Notes under the pieces: model-generated
Databases searched by the model: none
Told to the model about the DNA's origin: nothing
Seen by the model: only the letters and a program-made list of their open reading frames with translations
Program-made: the position numbers and the translations under genes
Shown here: positions 52,938 through 61,180 of the stretch, piece by piece
Position numbering within the stretch: position 1 is the stretch's first letter
How the letters are laid out: every line of letters starts with the position of its first letter
Origin: Alkalicella caledoniensis
GTDB lineage: Bacteria > Bacillota > Proteinivoracia > Proteinivoracales > Proteinivoracaceae
Direction: 5' to 3'
NCBI RefSeq assembly: GCF_014467015.1
Contig: NZ_CP058559.1
Location: 1,550,001 to 1,614,000, forward strand
Length of the DNA stretch: 64,000 nucleotides

Positions 52938-54512
52938 TTATGCTGCTTTATTTTGTTGTAATTTATCTAAGTCTTTAGGGTCTACACTTTTACCAAAGAA
53001 GTTAAGGACTAGATAGGTAGCCGTAACCCCTATAGGTAGAGAAACAAACCATGGGACCCCAAAACCAGCTGGTATAAAACCTATTACTAGGGCTATGACG
53101 CCACCTGTTATGGCATATGGCAGCTGTGTCTGTACATGATCTATATGGTCACTACCAGATGACATAGAGGACATAATGGTGGTGTCTGATATGGGTGAAC
53201 AATGGTCTCCCCATATACTTCCAGTTAAGATTGCTGCTATGGTAGGTAGCATTTCCCCACCTAAACTATGAGCTAAAGGAATGGCCAGTGGCATAAGTAT
53301 AGCCATAGTCCCCCACGATGTACCTGTTGTAAATGATATAAATGCAGCTATAACAAAAATCATGGCAGGGATTATAAAGGCAGGTAAATTCCCTTCAGCT
53401 ATCCCTATGATGAATTCTGCTGTTTTCAAGTCAGAAGTAATTGCTCCAACTGACCAAGCCAACACTAGAATTAGGCAAGCTATAACCATTGCTTTAGTCC
53501 CTTCTACCCAGGAATCCACCACATCAGTAATTTTAATCTTACCAAATACTGCTGCAATAAATCCTGCTATAATGGTGCCTCCGAAGGCTGACCACATGAG
53601 AACAATACTTGAGTCCGCATTACCAAAGGCCTCACTTAGTGTTGCTCCATCTGCTCCACCACCGTCATACCATAAGCCAATCATGGTGAAAATAGCTATA
53701 CAAATAATTGGAATAAAGGCTTGAATCCAAGTAATACCTTTTCCCATAACTTCCATTTCTGATATTTCCTTAGAAGCTAACGGCGTAGACCCTTCCCTTA
53801 TAACTTTTCCTTCTTTATATGCCCTTACTTCGGCGTCATACATAGATCCCATATCTTTATCTTTTACAATAACCAGTAACACTAAAATGATAGCAAATAT
53901 GCTATAAAAACTGTACGGAATAGTTTTTAGGAATGTATGATATGCATTTTCGGAGATTCCTAAGTCACTGAATACACCTTCAATTAAACCCACTTCATAG
54001 GCTATCCACGTTGAAATAGGTACAAGACTTGCAACTGCAGCAGCTGTAGTATCAGTGATATATGCAAGCTTCTCTCTAGGAATCTTCATTCTATCTGTTA
54101 TTGGTCTCATTGTGTTACCAACAATCAAGGTATTTGAGTAGTCATCAAAGAATATAGCAAGACCTAGTAACCATGCAGCAAGTTTTGCATTTTTTACTGT
54201 CTTAGCTTTTTTAGCTATAGTATCACCTATAGCTTGAGCCCCCCCAGCTTTTGTTATAATACCTATAGTTCCACCTAAGGCTAAAATCACTATAAGGATA
54301 GCAGCATTCCAACCATCTGCCATGGATTCAAGTACATAAGTATCGGTGGTACGCAAAAATGCAGTTAATGGATTACCATTATATAGAATAAGAGCACCTG
54401 TAAAAACACCAATTATTAGTGATAATAATATCTGCTTAGTTTTCCATGCTAAGAAAATAATTAACAATGAAGGTAACAGTGATAACCACGGAAATCGAGT
54501 TAATAAATCCAC
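52938..54512 (-). CDS. NhaC family Na+/H+ antiporter or substrate:cation antiporter
   Basis: 524 residues with about eleven helices. GVFTGALI near the N terminus, FFDDYSNTLIVGNTMRPI and SISTWIAYEVG-like VPISTWIAYE, GTSWGTMAILMPLA and GSIWGDHCSPISDTTIMSS are NhaC/YqkI signatures. NhaC swaps Na+ for H+; some members exchange organic cations. The 20-base gap to the DDAH-like hydrolase favours that arrangement, but it is unproven. Confidence 0.9.
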   Translation of the reverse strand: MDLLTRFPWLSLLPSLLIIFLAWKTKQILLSLIIGVFTGALILYNGNPLTAFLRTTDTYVLESMADGWNAAILIVILALGGTIGIITKAGGAQAIGDTIAKKAKTVKNAKLAAWLLGLAIFFDDYSNTLIVGNTMRPITDRMKIPREKLAYITDTTAAAVASLVPISTWIAYEVGLIEGVFSDLGISENAYHTFLKTIPYSFYSIFAIILVLLVIVKDKDMGSMYDAEVRAYKEGKVIREGSTPLASKEISEMEVMGKGITWIQAFIPIICIAIFTMIGLWYDGGGADGATLSEAFGNADSSIVLMWSAFGGTIIAGFIAAVFGKIKITDVVDSWVEGTKAMVIACLILVLAWSVGAITSDLKTAEFIIGIAEGNLPAFIIPAMIFVIAAFISFTTGTSWGTMAILMPLAIPLAHSLGGEMLPTIAAILTGSIWGDHCSPISDTTIMSSMSSGSDHIDHVQTQLPYAITGGVIALVIGFIPAGFGVPWFVSLPIGVTATYLVLNFFGKSVDPKDLDKLQQNKAA

Positions 54513-54697
54513 GAAAATTCCCCCTTAATAATTTTATTTGCAATTACTTAGTTAGATATTCATCCCCCCCTTTGAACTTAATTATATTAGTAATTACATT
54601 ATTATATTACCATATTATTACACCATTGAACAGAATTTTGTAATAATTCTTAAAGGTTTATCAAGGTGCTGCTTTATATGAACAAAGTATAATACGT

Positions 54698-54726
54698 AAA
54701 AAAAGTAGCAGTTGATTCTGCTACTT
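54698..54726 (-). terminator. Terminator after the DUF1287 gene
   Basis: AAGTAGCAG / CTGCTACTT with a run of T residues on the minus strand, just before the DUF1287 stop. Confidence 0.85.
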
Positions 54727-54730
54727 CTCA

Positions 54731-55468
54731 CTAATCTTCATACCTCCATCTATAATGTCCTTCAATGGGTGTATTGTAAGATTTAAGTTTAACCTCGCTT
54801 GCATAGGGTGGACTGTTATGAATAATGTAAGGAGTCCCATCTTTTGCGCGGCGATCTGAAATAATTGCTACGTGCTTTAACCCTTCAAAAACCACTATAT
54901 CCCCTGGTTGCCATTGTTCTAGATTATCTATATCCCCAGGAATTACTTCGGTAGCAAGGGTCTCAGCATATCTTTCAAAAAATACATACTGATTCCCTAC
55001 CCTTCTAAAATCTATGTTTGGTTCACGTTTTCCATTGGTTCGAGGATACAGTTCAATATTATTTGCTATATCTTCATCCATTAGATCCTTTAAATTTATG
55101 CCTGCAGCCAATAATCCCCTCCAAATGACATCTGTACATACACCTTCATCATCTGGTGGATAGCCACCTGCATAGTAAACACTTTTATATGTAGTTCTCT
55201 GCTCAACTTCCTTCCTTGCAGCATTTACTATGTCTATTGGGTCAGCAATCCCATTATTATTTGCGTCCACTTGAGAGTAGCTTTCTGGAACTGTAACTCT
55301 TCTGCTCAACGGATTATCAATATGGATACCCAGAAAATCCAAGACGTAACCACTTCTATAAAATACGGAAACCATAAGAAGTAGTCCAGCTAAAGAAAGT
55401 ACTGTAATAATAGTGTACTTAAAAGTTTTACGGACTCTTCCCCCTCTAACAAGAACTCTGTCTGCCAT
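54731..55468 (-). CDS. DUF1287 domain protein, membrane-anchored
   Basis: 245 residues. A basic N terminus and one helix (about 18-38) precede a DUF1287/NlpC-P60-like domain: NNGIADPIDIVNAARKE, GVCTDVIWRGLLAAG with the Cys, LEQWQPGDIVVFEGLKHVAIIS with the His, and IIHNSPPYASEVKL. This predicts an extracellular cysteine hydrolase fold. ATG at 55468 follows AGGAG; the longer frame to 55519 has no ribosome site. Substrate is probably cell-wall peptide. Confidence 0.86.
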   Translation of the reverse strand: MADRVLVRGGRVRKTFKYTIITVLSLAGLLLMVSVFYRSGYVLDFLGIHIDNPLSRRVTVPESYSQVDANNNGIADPIDIVNAARKEVEQRTTYKSVYYAGGYPPDDEGVCTDVIWRGLLAAGINLKDLMDEDIANNIELYPRTNGKREPNIDFRRVGNQYVFFERYAETLATEVIPGDIDNLEQWQPGDIVVFEGLKHVAIISDRRAKDGTPYIIHNSPPYASEVKLKSYNTPIEGHYRWRYED

Positions 55469-55562
55469 ATAAACACTCCTAAAAAATGTAATTATTACTT
55501 CTTCTGCTAAAGATGCCATTTCTCCTTCTTTATAAGTTATTAACAGTGTTTTTTGTAAGTGT

Positions 55563-56156
55563 TTAAATAACAGATAGAATATTCTCTGGTTGATGTATCT
55601 TCAAGAGCTCTTTAAATCTTGCCCTAGCTGTAGATATCTTGTTGTATAGCTCGTCAGACTGCTGAGGGTCCCCGTATACCTTCCACCCATTTATTTTTGT
55701 TAGTTTCGATGTTGAGTAACCCATAAAACCCATCACATCTTTTAATGGATAACCCAGAAAAATACCAATCTCGTGGGGCATTTCACCTTTTTTCATTTTT
55801 GTTATAAGGATGTCTAGGTATGTTTCTATATTAAATTCTAGGGGGTAGTCTAAGAATTGTAAAAATAGATATATTTCTTCATCCATTAGTGTTGCCTCTA
55901 GCATGTAAATATCAAAAAATAGCAGTTTAGTGCAACCATGGCATGTAGTAAATTCTCTGTATTGAATTTTTCCACCCTTATCAACCATTTCTTTAATCTG
56001 TTCTTTTCGGGCATCTGCCATTTTACTGCCTTTGGGAAAGTTCACTATCTCAGCAGGTTTCGCTCTAAAAAGTACAGGTCCTAACATCTCCACTATCTGA
56101 ATAAATCTCGAATCGTTACAAGGTTGTGAGCAACAAGTGTATAAAGCAATACTCAT
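55563..56156 (-). CDS. DUF3793 family protein
   Basis: 197 residues, cytoplasmic, with an early YTCCSQPCNDSRF cysteine cluster, FTTCHGCTKLLFFD and GIFLGYPLKDVMGFMGY. ATG at 56156 follows GGAGGGG. Two Fur-like boxes with an attenuator-like hairpin between them precede it, pointing to iron or metal regulation. The exact role in the family is not known. Confidence 0.85.
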   Translation of the reverse strand: MSIALYTCCSQPCNDSRFIQIVEMLGPVLFRAKPAEIVNFPKGSKMADARKEQIKEMVDKGGKIQYREFTTCHGCTKLLFFDIYMLEATLMDEEIYLFLQFLDYPLEFNIETYLDILITKMKKGEMPHEIGIFLGYPLKDVMGFMGYSTSKLTKINGWKVYGDPQQSDELYNKISTARARFKELLKIHQPENILSVI

Positions 56157-56177
56157 TAATTCCCCTCCTCTAATCAA

Positions 56178-56192
56178 TGATAATAATTCTCA
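56178..56192. promoter_or_regulatory. Fur-like box 1 before the DUF3793 gene
   Basis: TGATAATAATTCTCA matches the 7-1-7 Fur pattern TGATAAT-N-ATTATCA at all but one position, between the hairpin and the start codon. Confidence 0.65.
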
Positions 56193-56201
56193 TTAATCCT
56201 T

Positions 56202-56228
56202 AAAAAACTTACACCCCGTTCGGGGTGT
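56202..56228 (-). terminator. Attenuator-like hairpin between the Fur-like boxes
   Basis: ACACCCCG / CGGGGTGT stem with TTTTTT on the minus strand, about 45 bases before the DUF3793 start. Confidence 0.65.
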
Positions 56229-56235
56229 ACCAACT

Positions 56236-56250
56236 TGAGAACTATTCTCA
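56236..56250. promoter_or_regulatory. Fur-like box 2 before the DUF3793 gene
   Basis: TGAGAACTATTCTCA is a 7-1-7 inverted repeat (6 of 7 paired) resembling a Fur site, just upstream of the attenuator-like hairpin. Confidence 0.55.
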
Positions 56251-56345
56251 TTATATCCAAGTAGTAGAGATATTGTCAATGAATATATAATTTATTTTTT
56301 TGACAACTATAAAAGCAATCATTTACTTATGCATGTGGTTTAATT

Positions 56346-57683
56346 CTAAAGATATGGGGCAAAGCGTATATAGAAAGTGGTGCCATTTTCTCCAGTTTTA
56401 AGCTCTATTGTTGCCCTATGCCTTTCTATAATTGCGTAGCTAGTGGCTAGACCCAACCCAGTTCCCTTATCTTTAGTTGTAATGAAGGGAGTCCCAATCT
56501 TCCCAAGTACTTCTTGAGATATTCCCTCCCCTTGATCACTAACTGAAAGTACCACGTCATCATCATCAATATATGTACTTATTGTTACTTCTCCTGCTCC
56601 TTGCATGGCATCTAATCCGTTTTGAACTAGATTAAGAAGAACTTGACGTATCTCTTCGCTGTCTATAGGTATGGGAGGGATATCTTTTAAATCAAGCCTA
56701 ATGCTTTTACTTGATTCAACAGCATTAGCATTCATTAAAGGTGCTAAATTTTGTATGATAATATTAAGATTTTGCACTTGCAAATGGGTTTTTTTCTCTT
56801 TACCCAGTGATAAAAATTCAGTGATAATGGAATTTGCTCTATCCAGTTCACTTATCATTAAATCAAAATACTGATAATCATTTTTATACTCTTTTTTATT
56901 CCTAAGCAGTTGTAAAAACCCCCTTACTGTTGTCATAGGGTTTCTTACTTCGTGGCTTATACTTGATGCCATTTGAGAGACTATTTCAAATTTCTCAAGC
57001 CTTTGTACAACTTCCTTGTATTTTTCCAGCTCTTCTACGGATTCTTGAATGTTCTCCTGTAGTGGCATCAGCGGTACTGATGCATTTTTATTATATAAAA
57101 AAGACGTGAATAATTCTGTGTCAGTCATTATGTATTGGTGGCTCTTCATAAGCTCTAGCTGGGCTTTGGATGACAATATATTACCATCATAGGCACAAAC
57201 AGATAAGGTGTTTTGTTTTTTAGTAAGTTTATCTGCTTTTTCTTCATACCTTTTCACTTTGTACAATAATTCAGGATGTTCCTTCCACAGAAGGTTTCCC
57301 CATGTCCTCACACACTCTCTCTTAGCTAGTAATGCTTTAATTATTGATGTTAGATTTTCAAGTATAAGATCACAATCAAAAACTGTATTCACCATATAAA
57401 ATTCGTTCTTATCTACGAAATGTATTTCCTCATCAAGTAAAGACTTATGGTGACCAGTCTTTATGAGCCTGTCTATAATTTTTGCATATCTAACGGAATC
57501 TTCTTGAAGTACAATGGCATGACCTAGCCTCAAACCAGTTGATATAAAGGCAACGGCATTATTTATATATCTTTTTTCATTGGTATATGTATAAAAGATA
57601 TGTGCACCTTGATTAACTGTGATATCTCCGGAAAAATCAATTTTGGGCTGTATAATACTTTTTTCCCCATTTAAACTTTCCAC
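56346..57683 (-). CDS. Orphan MEDS-domain histidine kinase
   Basis: 445 residues. An N-terminal MEDS-type sensor (about 20-195; GAHIFYTYTNEKRYINNAVAFISTGLRLGHAIVLQED) is joined to a HisKA domain with phospho-His244 in ASSISHEVRNPMTTVRGFLQLL and a HATPase domain (NLVQNGLDAM, DQGEGIS, KDKGTGLGL). The H-box motif is like the sporulation kinases KinA-E that feed Spo0F/Spo0A, and no response regulator is next to it. It may be a sporulation or DNA/metabolite-state kinase. The signal is unknown. Confidence 0.87.
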   Translation of the reverse strand: MESLNGEKSIIQPKIDFSGDITVNQGAHIFYTYTNEKRYINNAVAFISTGLRLGHAIVLQEDSVRYAKIIDRLIKTGHHKSLLDEEIHFVDKNEFYMVNTVFDCDLILENLTSIIKALLAKRECVRTWGNLLWKEHPELLYKVKRYEEKADKLTKKQNTLSVCAYDGNILSSKAQLELMKSHQYIMTDTELFTSFLYNKNASVPLMPLQENIQESVEELEKYKEVVQRLEKFEIVSQMASSISHEVRNPMTTVRGFLQLLRNKKEYKNDYQYFDLMISELDRANSIITEFLSLGKEKKTHLQVQNLNIIIQNLAPLMNANAVESSKSIRLDLKDIPPIPIDSEEIRQVLLNLVQNGLDAMQGAGEVTISTYIDDDDVVLSVSDQGEGISQEVLGKIGTPFITTKDKGTGLGLATSYAIIERHRATIELKTGENGTTFYIRFAPYL

Positions 57684-57876
57684 TGTATCACTCCCCCAAA
57701 TAAGCTTTTGGTTAATTCTAACTATTTAAATATTCGACGATAGTTTACAAAATCCTCCAATTCATATTTAATTCGTAATAAATATATCAATATGGGATGT
57801 GTTTTACCATCATAGTTTTACCCTTCCCTAAAACTCTATTAAGAGTCTATAAACATTTTACCGTCCCCAGTGAAAT

Positions 57877-57898
57877 AAGCCTCGATTGCTCGAGGCTT
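57877..57898 (-). terminator. Hairpin after the gene at 57902-58627
   Basis: AAGCCTCGA / TCGAGGCTT with a TTGC loop (plus strand), close to the stop codon, with a short T run. Confidence 0.6.
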
Positions 57899-57901
57899 AC
57901 T

Positions 57902-58627
57902 CTAATAATATCTTCTTATTTTTTTCAAGTCATGTTCAAGCTTAAAAATGTCCTTCTTATCTTCAATACCATAGTTTTCCATTAGCAAGTTTAAATCTCT
58001 GACCACTGATTCAATGTCTATTATCTCAACTGCTTCTCTAAGAATGTACCACCTCTCTTCTTCAGGCAGCTGAACTGAATACCCGAACTCATCTAATTCT
58101 AACTCCACTTCTTCAAGTAGACCTTCTCTTTCTTGAGATAGGCTTGTGCTAGCTCCTTCTTCAAATTGTACCTTACCCTTAGGTATTAGATCTGATTGTG
58201 TCTTATAAAATGCATCCCAGCATAGTTCATATTGCTCACAGCTTGTTTCATCAACTACAGAATCAACTTCAATTGGATTCTTTACTATGATTTGTATAAA
58301 TGATTTTAGGTCCATTTCGTTCTCAAAAGCCGCTAGTATCAGCTTATAAAGTTTTTTAGTGGTGTAGTGAGCCTTGTATCTCTTGTCATAAAACAATATG
58401 GCTTCTACAGTTCCGGCACTTCTTCCTGCAATGACACTAGATTCATCATGATAATAGGGTATACAGCATCTTTTTGGTTCTAGCTCTAGAAATAGATGAT
58501 CGTAGAGTATTTTGTCGTCTGTTAGCAAATATAATTCGCCAACTACTTCCATACAATTCCCGTCCTCATAGTTTGGTGGTTTTAAGCGAAATAATTGTCT
58601 ATATATATTTACTAAATCAATACTCAT
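57902..58627 (-). CDS. Uncharacterised acidic protein
   Basis: Not recognised. 241 residues, soluble, acidic in the last 90 residues (EEVELELDEFGYSVQLPEEERWYILREAVEIIDIESV). Contains KRCCIPYYHDESSVIAG and a C-terminal helical part ending KLEHDLKKIRRYY. GGGGAGGAG before the ATG supports it as real. Its own upstream and terminator suggest a single-gene unit. No functional clue. Confidence 0.75.
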   Translation of the reverse strand: MSIDLVNIYRQLFRLKPPNYEDGNCMEVVGELYLLTDDKILYDHLFLELEPKRCCIPYYHDESSVIAGRSAGTVEAILFYDKRYKAHYTTKKLYKLILAAFENEMDLKSFIQIIVKNPIEVDSVVDETSCEQYELCWDAFYKTQSDLIPKGKVQFEEGASTSLSQEREGLLEEVELELDEFGYSVQLPEEERWYILREAVEIIDIESVVRDLNLLMENYGIEDKKDIFKLEHDLKKIRRYY

Positions 58628-58777
58628 CCTATCTCCTCCCCGGTATTTAAAGCTTTTTATTAATGTTTATGCTTTAAATATTCGGGAATTCTTAAATTGC
58701 AATAATACTTTAACCAACTAAATTAAATTTTTTAACACTTTAATGCTCTCAATCTTACATTCATCACAATTAATTGC

Positions 58778-59938
58778 TTATACATAGTTACAAAGTCTGC
58801 TTATTGCAGTATCGTTAAAACCCAAGGTTTCTGCCTTTGTAACTTTACCACTGGCTACTTCTACTACTTCAGCCAATAACTCTTCACCCATTTCTTCTAT
58901 GGTTTTTTCCCCCTGGATAACTGGACTTACATCAAAATCCATGTTGTCTTTCATGTTTTCAAAGGTCATTTTATTCCCAGTAATCTTAATTACTGGCACG
59001 ATGGCATTTCCTGTAGGTGTTCCCCTTCCAGTAGTAAATACTATCACCTGACATCCACCTGCAGCCATTCCTGTAACTGACGCGATATCATATCCTGGTG
59101 TATCCATAACCACTAGGCCTTTTTTCTTTGGGTGTTCTGCATATTCCACTACTTTTACAATGGGTCTATGCCCACCTTTATGAATACAACCCAAGGATTT
59201 TTCTTCAAGGGTTGTTATACCACCAGCTTTGTTTCCTGGAGCTGGGTTACCTTCCCTCAAACTTTCTCCTACAGCTTTGATATGGTCTTCATATCTTTTT
59301 ACTATGTGAAGGATTTGCTCCTTAATTTCGGGAGTTGCTCCCCTTTGGGCTAAGATATGTTCTGCACCAACAAATTCTGTTGTTTCACTTAAAATGGATG
59401 ATCCACCTAAATCAACAAGCCTGTCACTTAAGTTCCCAACAACAGGATTAGAAGCGATTCCTGAGGTTGGATCAGATCCGCCACATTCTGTTCCTACAAT
59501 AAGCTCCGAAACATGGAATTCTTCTTTTCTGACTTTAGCTGCTTCTTGTACCATTATATTAGCTAATTCTTTAGCCCTCTTAATTGTGTTATTTGTACCA
59601 CCTTCTTCTTGAATGACAAGTTTCTTAAGGGGTTTATTAGTCTTTGACTTTATAAGTTCCTCCATATCATTGGGTTGTGCATTTTCACATCCTAAGCCTA
59701 TAAGGACAGTCCCATAGACATTTGGGTTTGCAGCAATGCCCGCCAATACTTGCTTTGTAAGCTCTAAATCTCCCTTTACCTGAGCACAACCATTTTGGTT
59801 AACTATGCTGGTAGCTCCTTGAACCTGGGCTGCAACCATTCTACATGTTTCACTAGAGCATGCACAGGTAGGCAAAATCAACACATGATTTCTTACTCCC
59901 ACTTTTCCATCGGGTCTTTTGTACCCCAAAAAGTTCAT
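58778..59938 (-). CDS. UxaA family lyase, large subunit
   Basis: 386 residues of the altronate/galactarate dehydratase C-terminal type: LILPTCACSSETCRMVA, the iron-site region GLGCENAQ, GTECGGSDPTSGIASNP, MDTPGYDIASVTGMAAGGCQVIVFTTGRGTPTGNA and KITGN. It follows the 98-residue SAF-domain subunit by 13 bases. Split subunits of this size occur in SuyAB (sulfolactate sulfo-lyase) and some altronate or D-carboxylic-acid dehydratases. The exact substrate is unsettled. Confidence 0.87.
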   Translation of the reverse strand: MNFLGYKRPDGKVGVRNHVLILPTCACSSETCRMVAAQVQGATSIVNQNGCAQVKGDLELTKQVLAGIAANPNVYGTVLIGLGCENAQPNDMEELIKSKTNKPLKKLVIQEEGGTNNTIKRAKELANIMVQEAAKVRKEEFHVSELIVGTECGGSDPTSGIASNPVVGNLSDRLVDLGGSSILSETTEFVGAEHILAQRGATPEIKEQILHIVKRYEDHIKAVGESLREGNPAPGNKAGGITTLEEKSLGCIHKGGHRPIVKVVEYAEHPKKKGLVVMDTPGYDIASVTGMAAGGCQVIVFTTGRGTPTGNAIVPVIKITGNKMTFENMKDNMDFDVSPVIQGEKTIEEMGEELLAEVVEVASGKVTKAETLGFNDTAISRLCNYV

Positions 59939-59951
59939 ATTATCCCCTCCT

Positions 59952-60248
59952 CTAGATGTGATCTGTTACTTCATTAGCGCTTACAATATTGTGTGTATGG
60001 ACATGCTGGCCCTTCATAATTAGCTCCGTTGTTCTACCGATAACTTGTCCATATTTGTATACAAGATCATCCTTGTATAATTCAAGGACCGAAAATTTAT
60101 GATAGATAGGAATATCTTGAATTATGTTAACTTCTATTATTTTTTCGTCTACTACAAATGTTGCAGTATCTCCTGACTTAAGCTCGGTAATAGCCACTGC
60201 AACACTATCTTCTTTACTAATTATCAAAGCATTTACTTTTTCTTTCAT
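59952..60248 (-). CDS. UxaA family lyase, small SAF-domain subunit
   Basis: 98 residues, an SAF-type beta domain: NALIISKEDSVAVAITELKSGD, then PIYHKFSVLELYKDDLVYKYGQVIG and HVHTHNIVSANEVTDH, the conserved end of the UxaA N-terminal half (metal-site histidines). Overlaps nothing but lies 13 bases before the large subunit, so one enzyme is encoded in two polypeptides. Confidence 0.88.
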   Translation of the reverse strand: MKEKVNALIISKEDSVAVAITELKSGDTATFVVDEKIIEVNIIQDIPIYHKFSVLELYKDDLVYKYGQVIGRTTELIMKGQHVHTHNIVSANEVTDHI

Positions 60249-60308
60249 TTGGTTCTTCCTTTCTATATAAGAAATAGAGTAATCCTATGGCATTTTGATA
60301 CAAAAAAT

Positions 60309-60334
60309 ACTCCATTATTATATCATAATGGAGT
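60309..60334 (-). terminator. Hairpin between the cyclase-family gene and the SAF subunit
   Basis: ACTCCATTA / TAATGGAGT perfect 9-bp stem. A moderate terminator could separate the cyclase-family gene from the UxaA pair. Confidence 0.6.
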
Positions 60335-60356
60335 AATGTCTTGTTTACATCTTATA

Positions 60357-60980
60357 TCAATATCTAGCAATAGCTCTCACTATTGATGCTTCTGCTTCGA
60401 TTTTTAGGGGAAGAGCTATAACTTCAAATTTAGGTACAGCTAGTAGCATATCAAGATTTGTTAGATTCTCCATGATAAATATATCTTGATCTAGCAATGC
60501 TTTGTGAATTTTAAAGGGCATATTGTCAGGTGATGCCATATCCACCCCTAAAAGTTTTATCTTCTTATCTATGAAGAAGTTGGCAAGCTTTAGGTCCATG
60601 GTTGGTTGATTTTCAAAGCCGTCGTAATAACCCTTTTTACCAAAGTATGGCCCTTGACCTGTATAAAGTAATACTATATCACCTGTTTGAACTTTGCCAC
60701 TATATTCATCTTTCAGTGTTATTATTTCCTCCCCCCTAACATCCAACAAGCATCCATTGCCAATAAAGCTCTCTAGGTTATAGTCACATATATACTTAGG
60801 GTTGTCGAGGAAATGCCTTGGTGCATCCACATGGGTTCCTGCATGCATACCAGCTTCTATACGTGTATTGTTGTATTTATCCCTTGCTAGTTCTTTATCC
60901 TGAATTACTTGAACAGGCCCGTCATAGGGGTGCACAGGCATATTATTTCGAATGGTTTGTGATAAGTCTACTATATTCAT
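60357..60980 (-). CDS. Cyclase family protein (kynurenine-formamidase-like)
   Basis: 207 residues with the metal motif HAGTHVDAPRHF (HxGTHxDxPxH), GNGCLLDVRG and LLGVDMASPDN. Members include KynB and dihydroorotase-like isatin or ring-opening hydrolases. GGAGGAG before ATG. Upstream of the UxaA pair on the same strand, so a lactone or cyclic acid may be the joint substrate; that is inference. Confidence 0.88.
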   Translation of the reverse strand: MNIVDLSQTIRNNMPVHPYDGPVQVIQDKELARDKYNNTRIEAGMHAGTHVDAPRHFLDNPKYICDYNLESFIGNGCLLDVRGEEIITLKDEYSGKVQTGDIVLLYTGQGPYFGKKGYYDGFENQPTMDLKLANFFIDKKIKLLGVDMASPDNMPFKIHKALLDQDIFIMENLTNLDMLLAVPKFEVIALPLKIEAEASIVRAIARY

Positions 60981-61138
60981 GTCATCTCCTCCTAGTAATA
61001 GCAGATATTTTTTATAGTTAGTCTCTTTTTTTATATGTTTTGTAGGGATCTAACCTTCTAAGTTATCTCTCCCTGCCTTGGACGGTTTCCTTTAAGCTTC
61101 ATACTATTATTCTTTATTTATTTCCCTCTATTATGAAA

Positions 61139-61170
61139 AAAGAAAGTACTATTCTTACAGTACCTTCTTT
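61139..61170 (-). terminator. Terminator after the ABC-2 exporter
   Basis: AAAGAAAGTACT / AGTACCTTCTTT (one mismatch) with A/T runs, about 10 bases after the permease stop at 61181. Confidence 0.7.
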
Positions 61171-61180
61171 AACATTTTAA

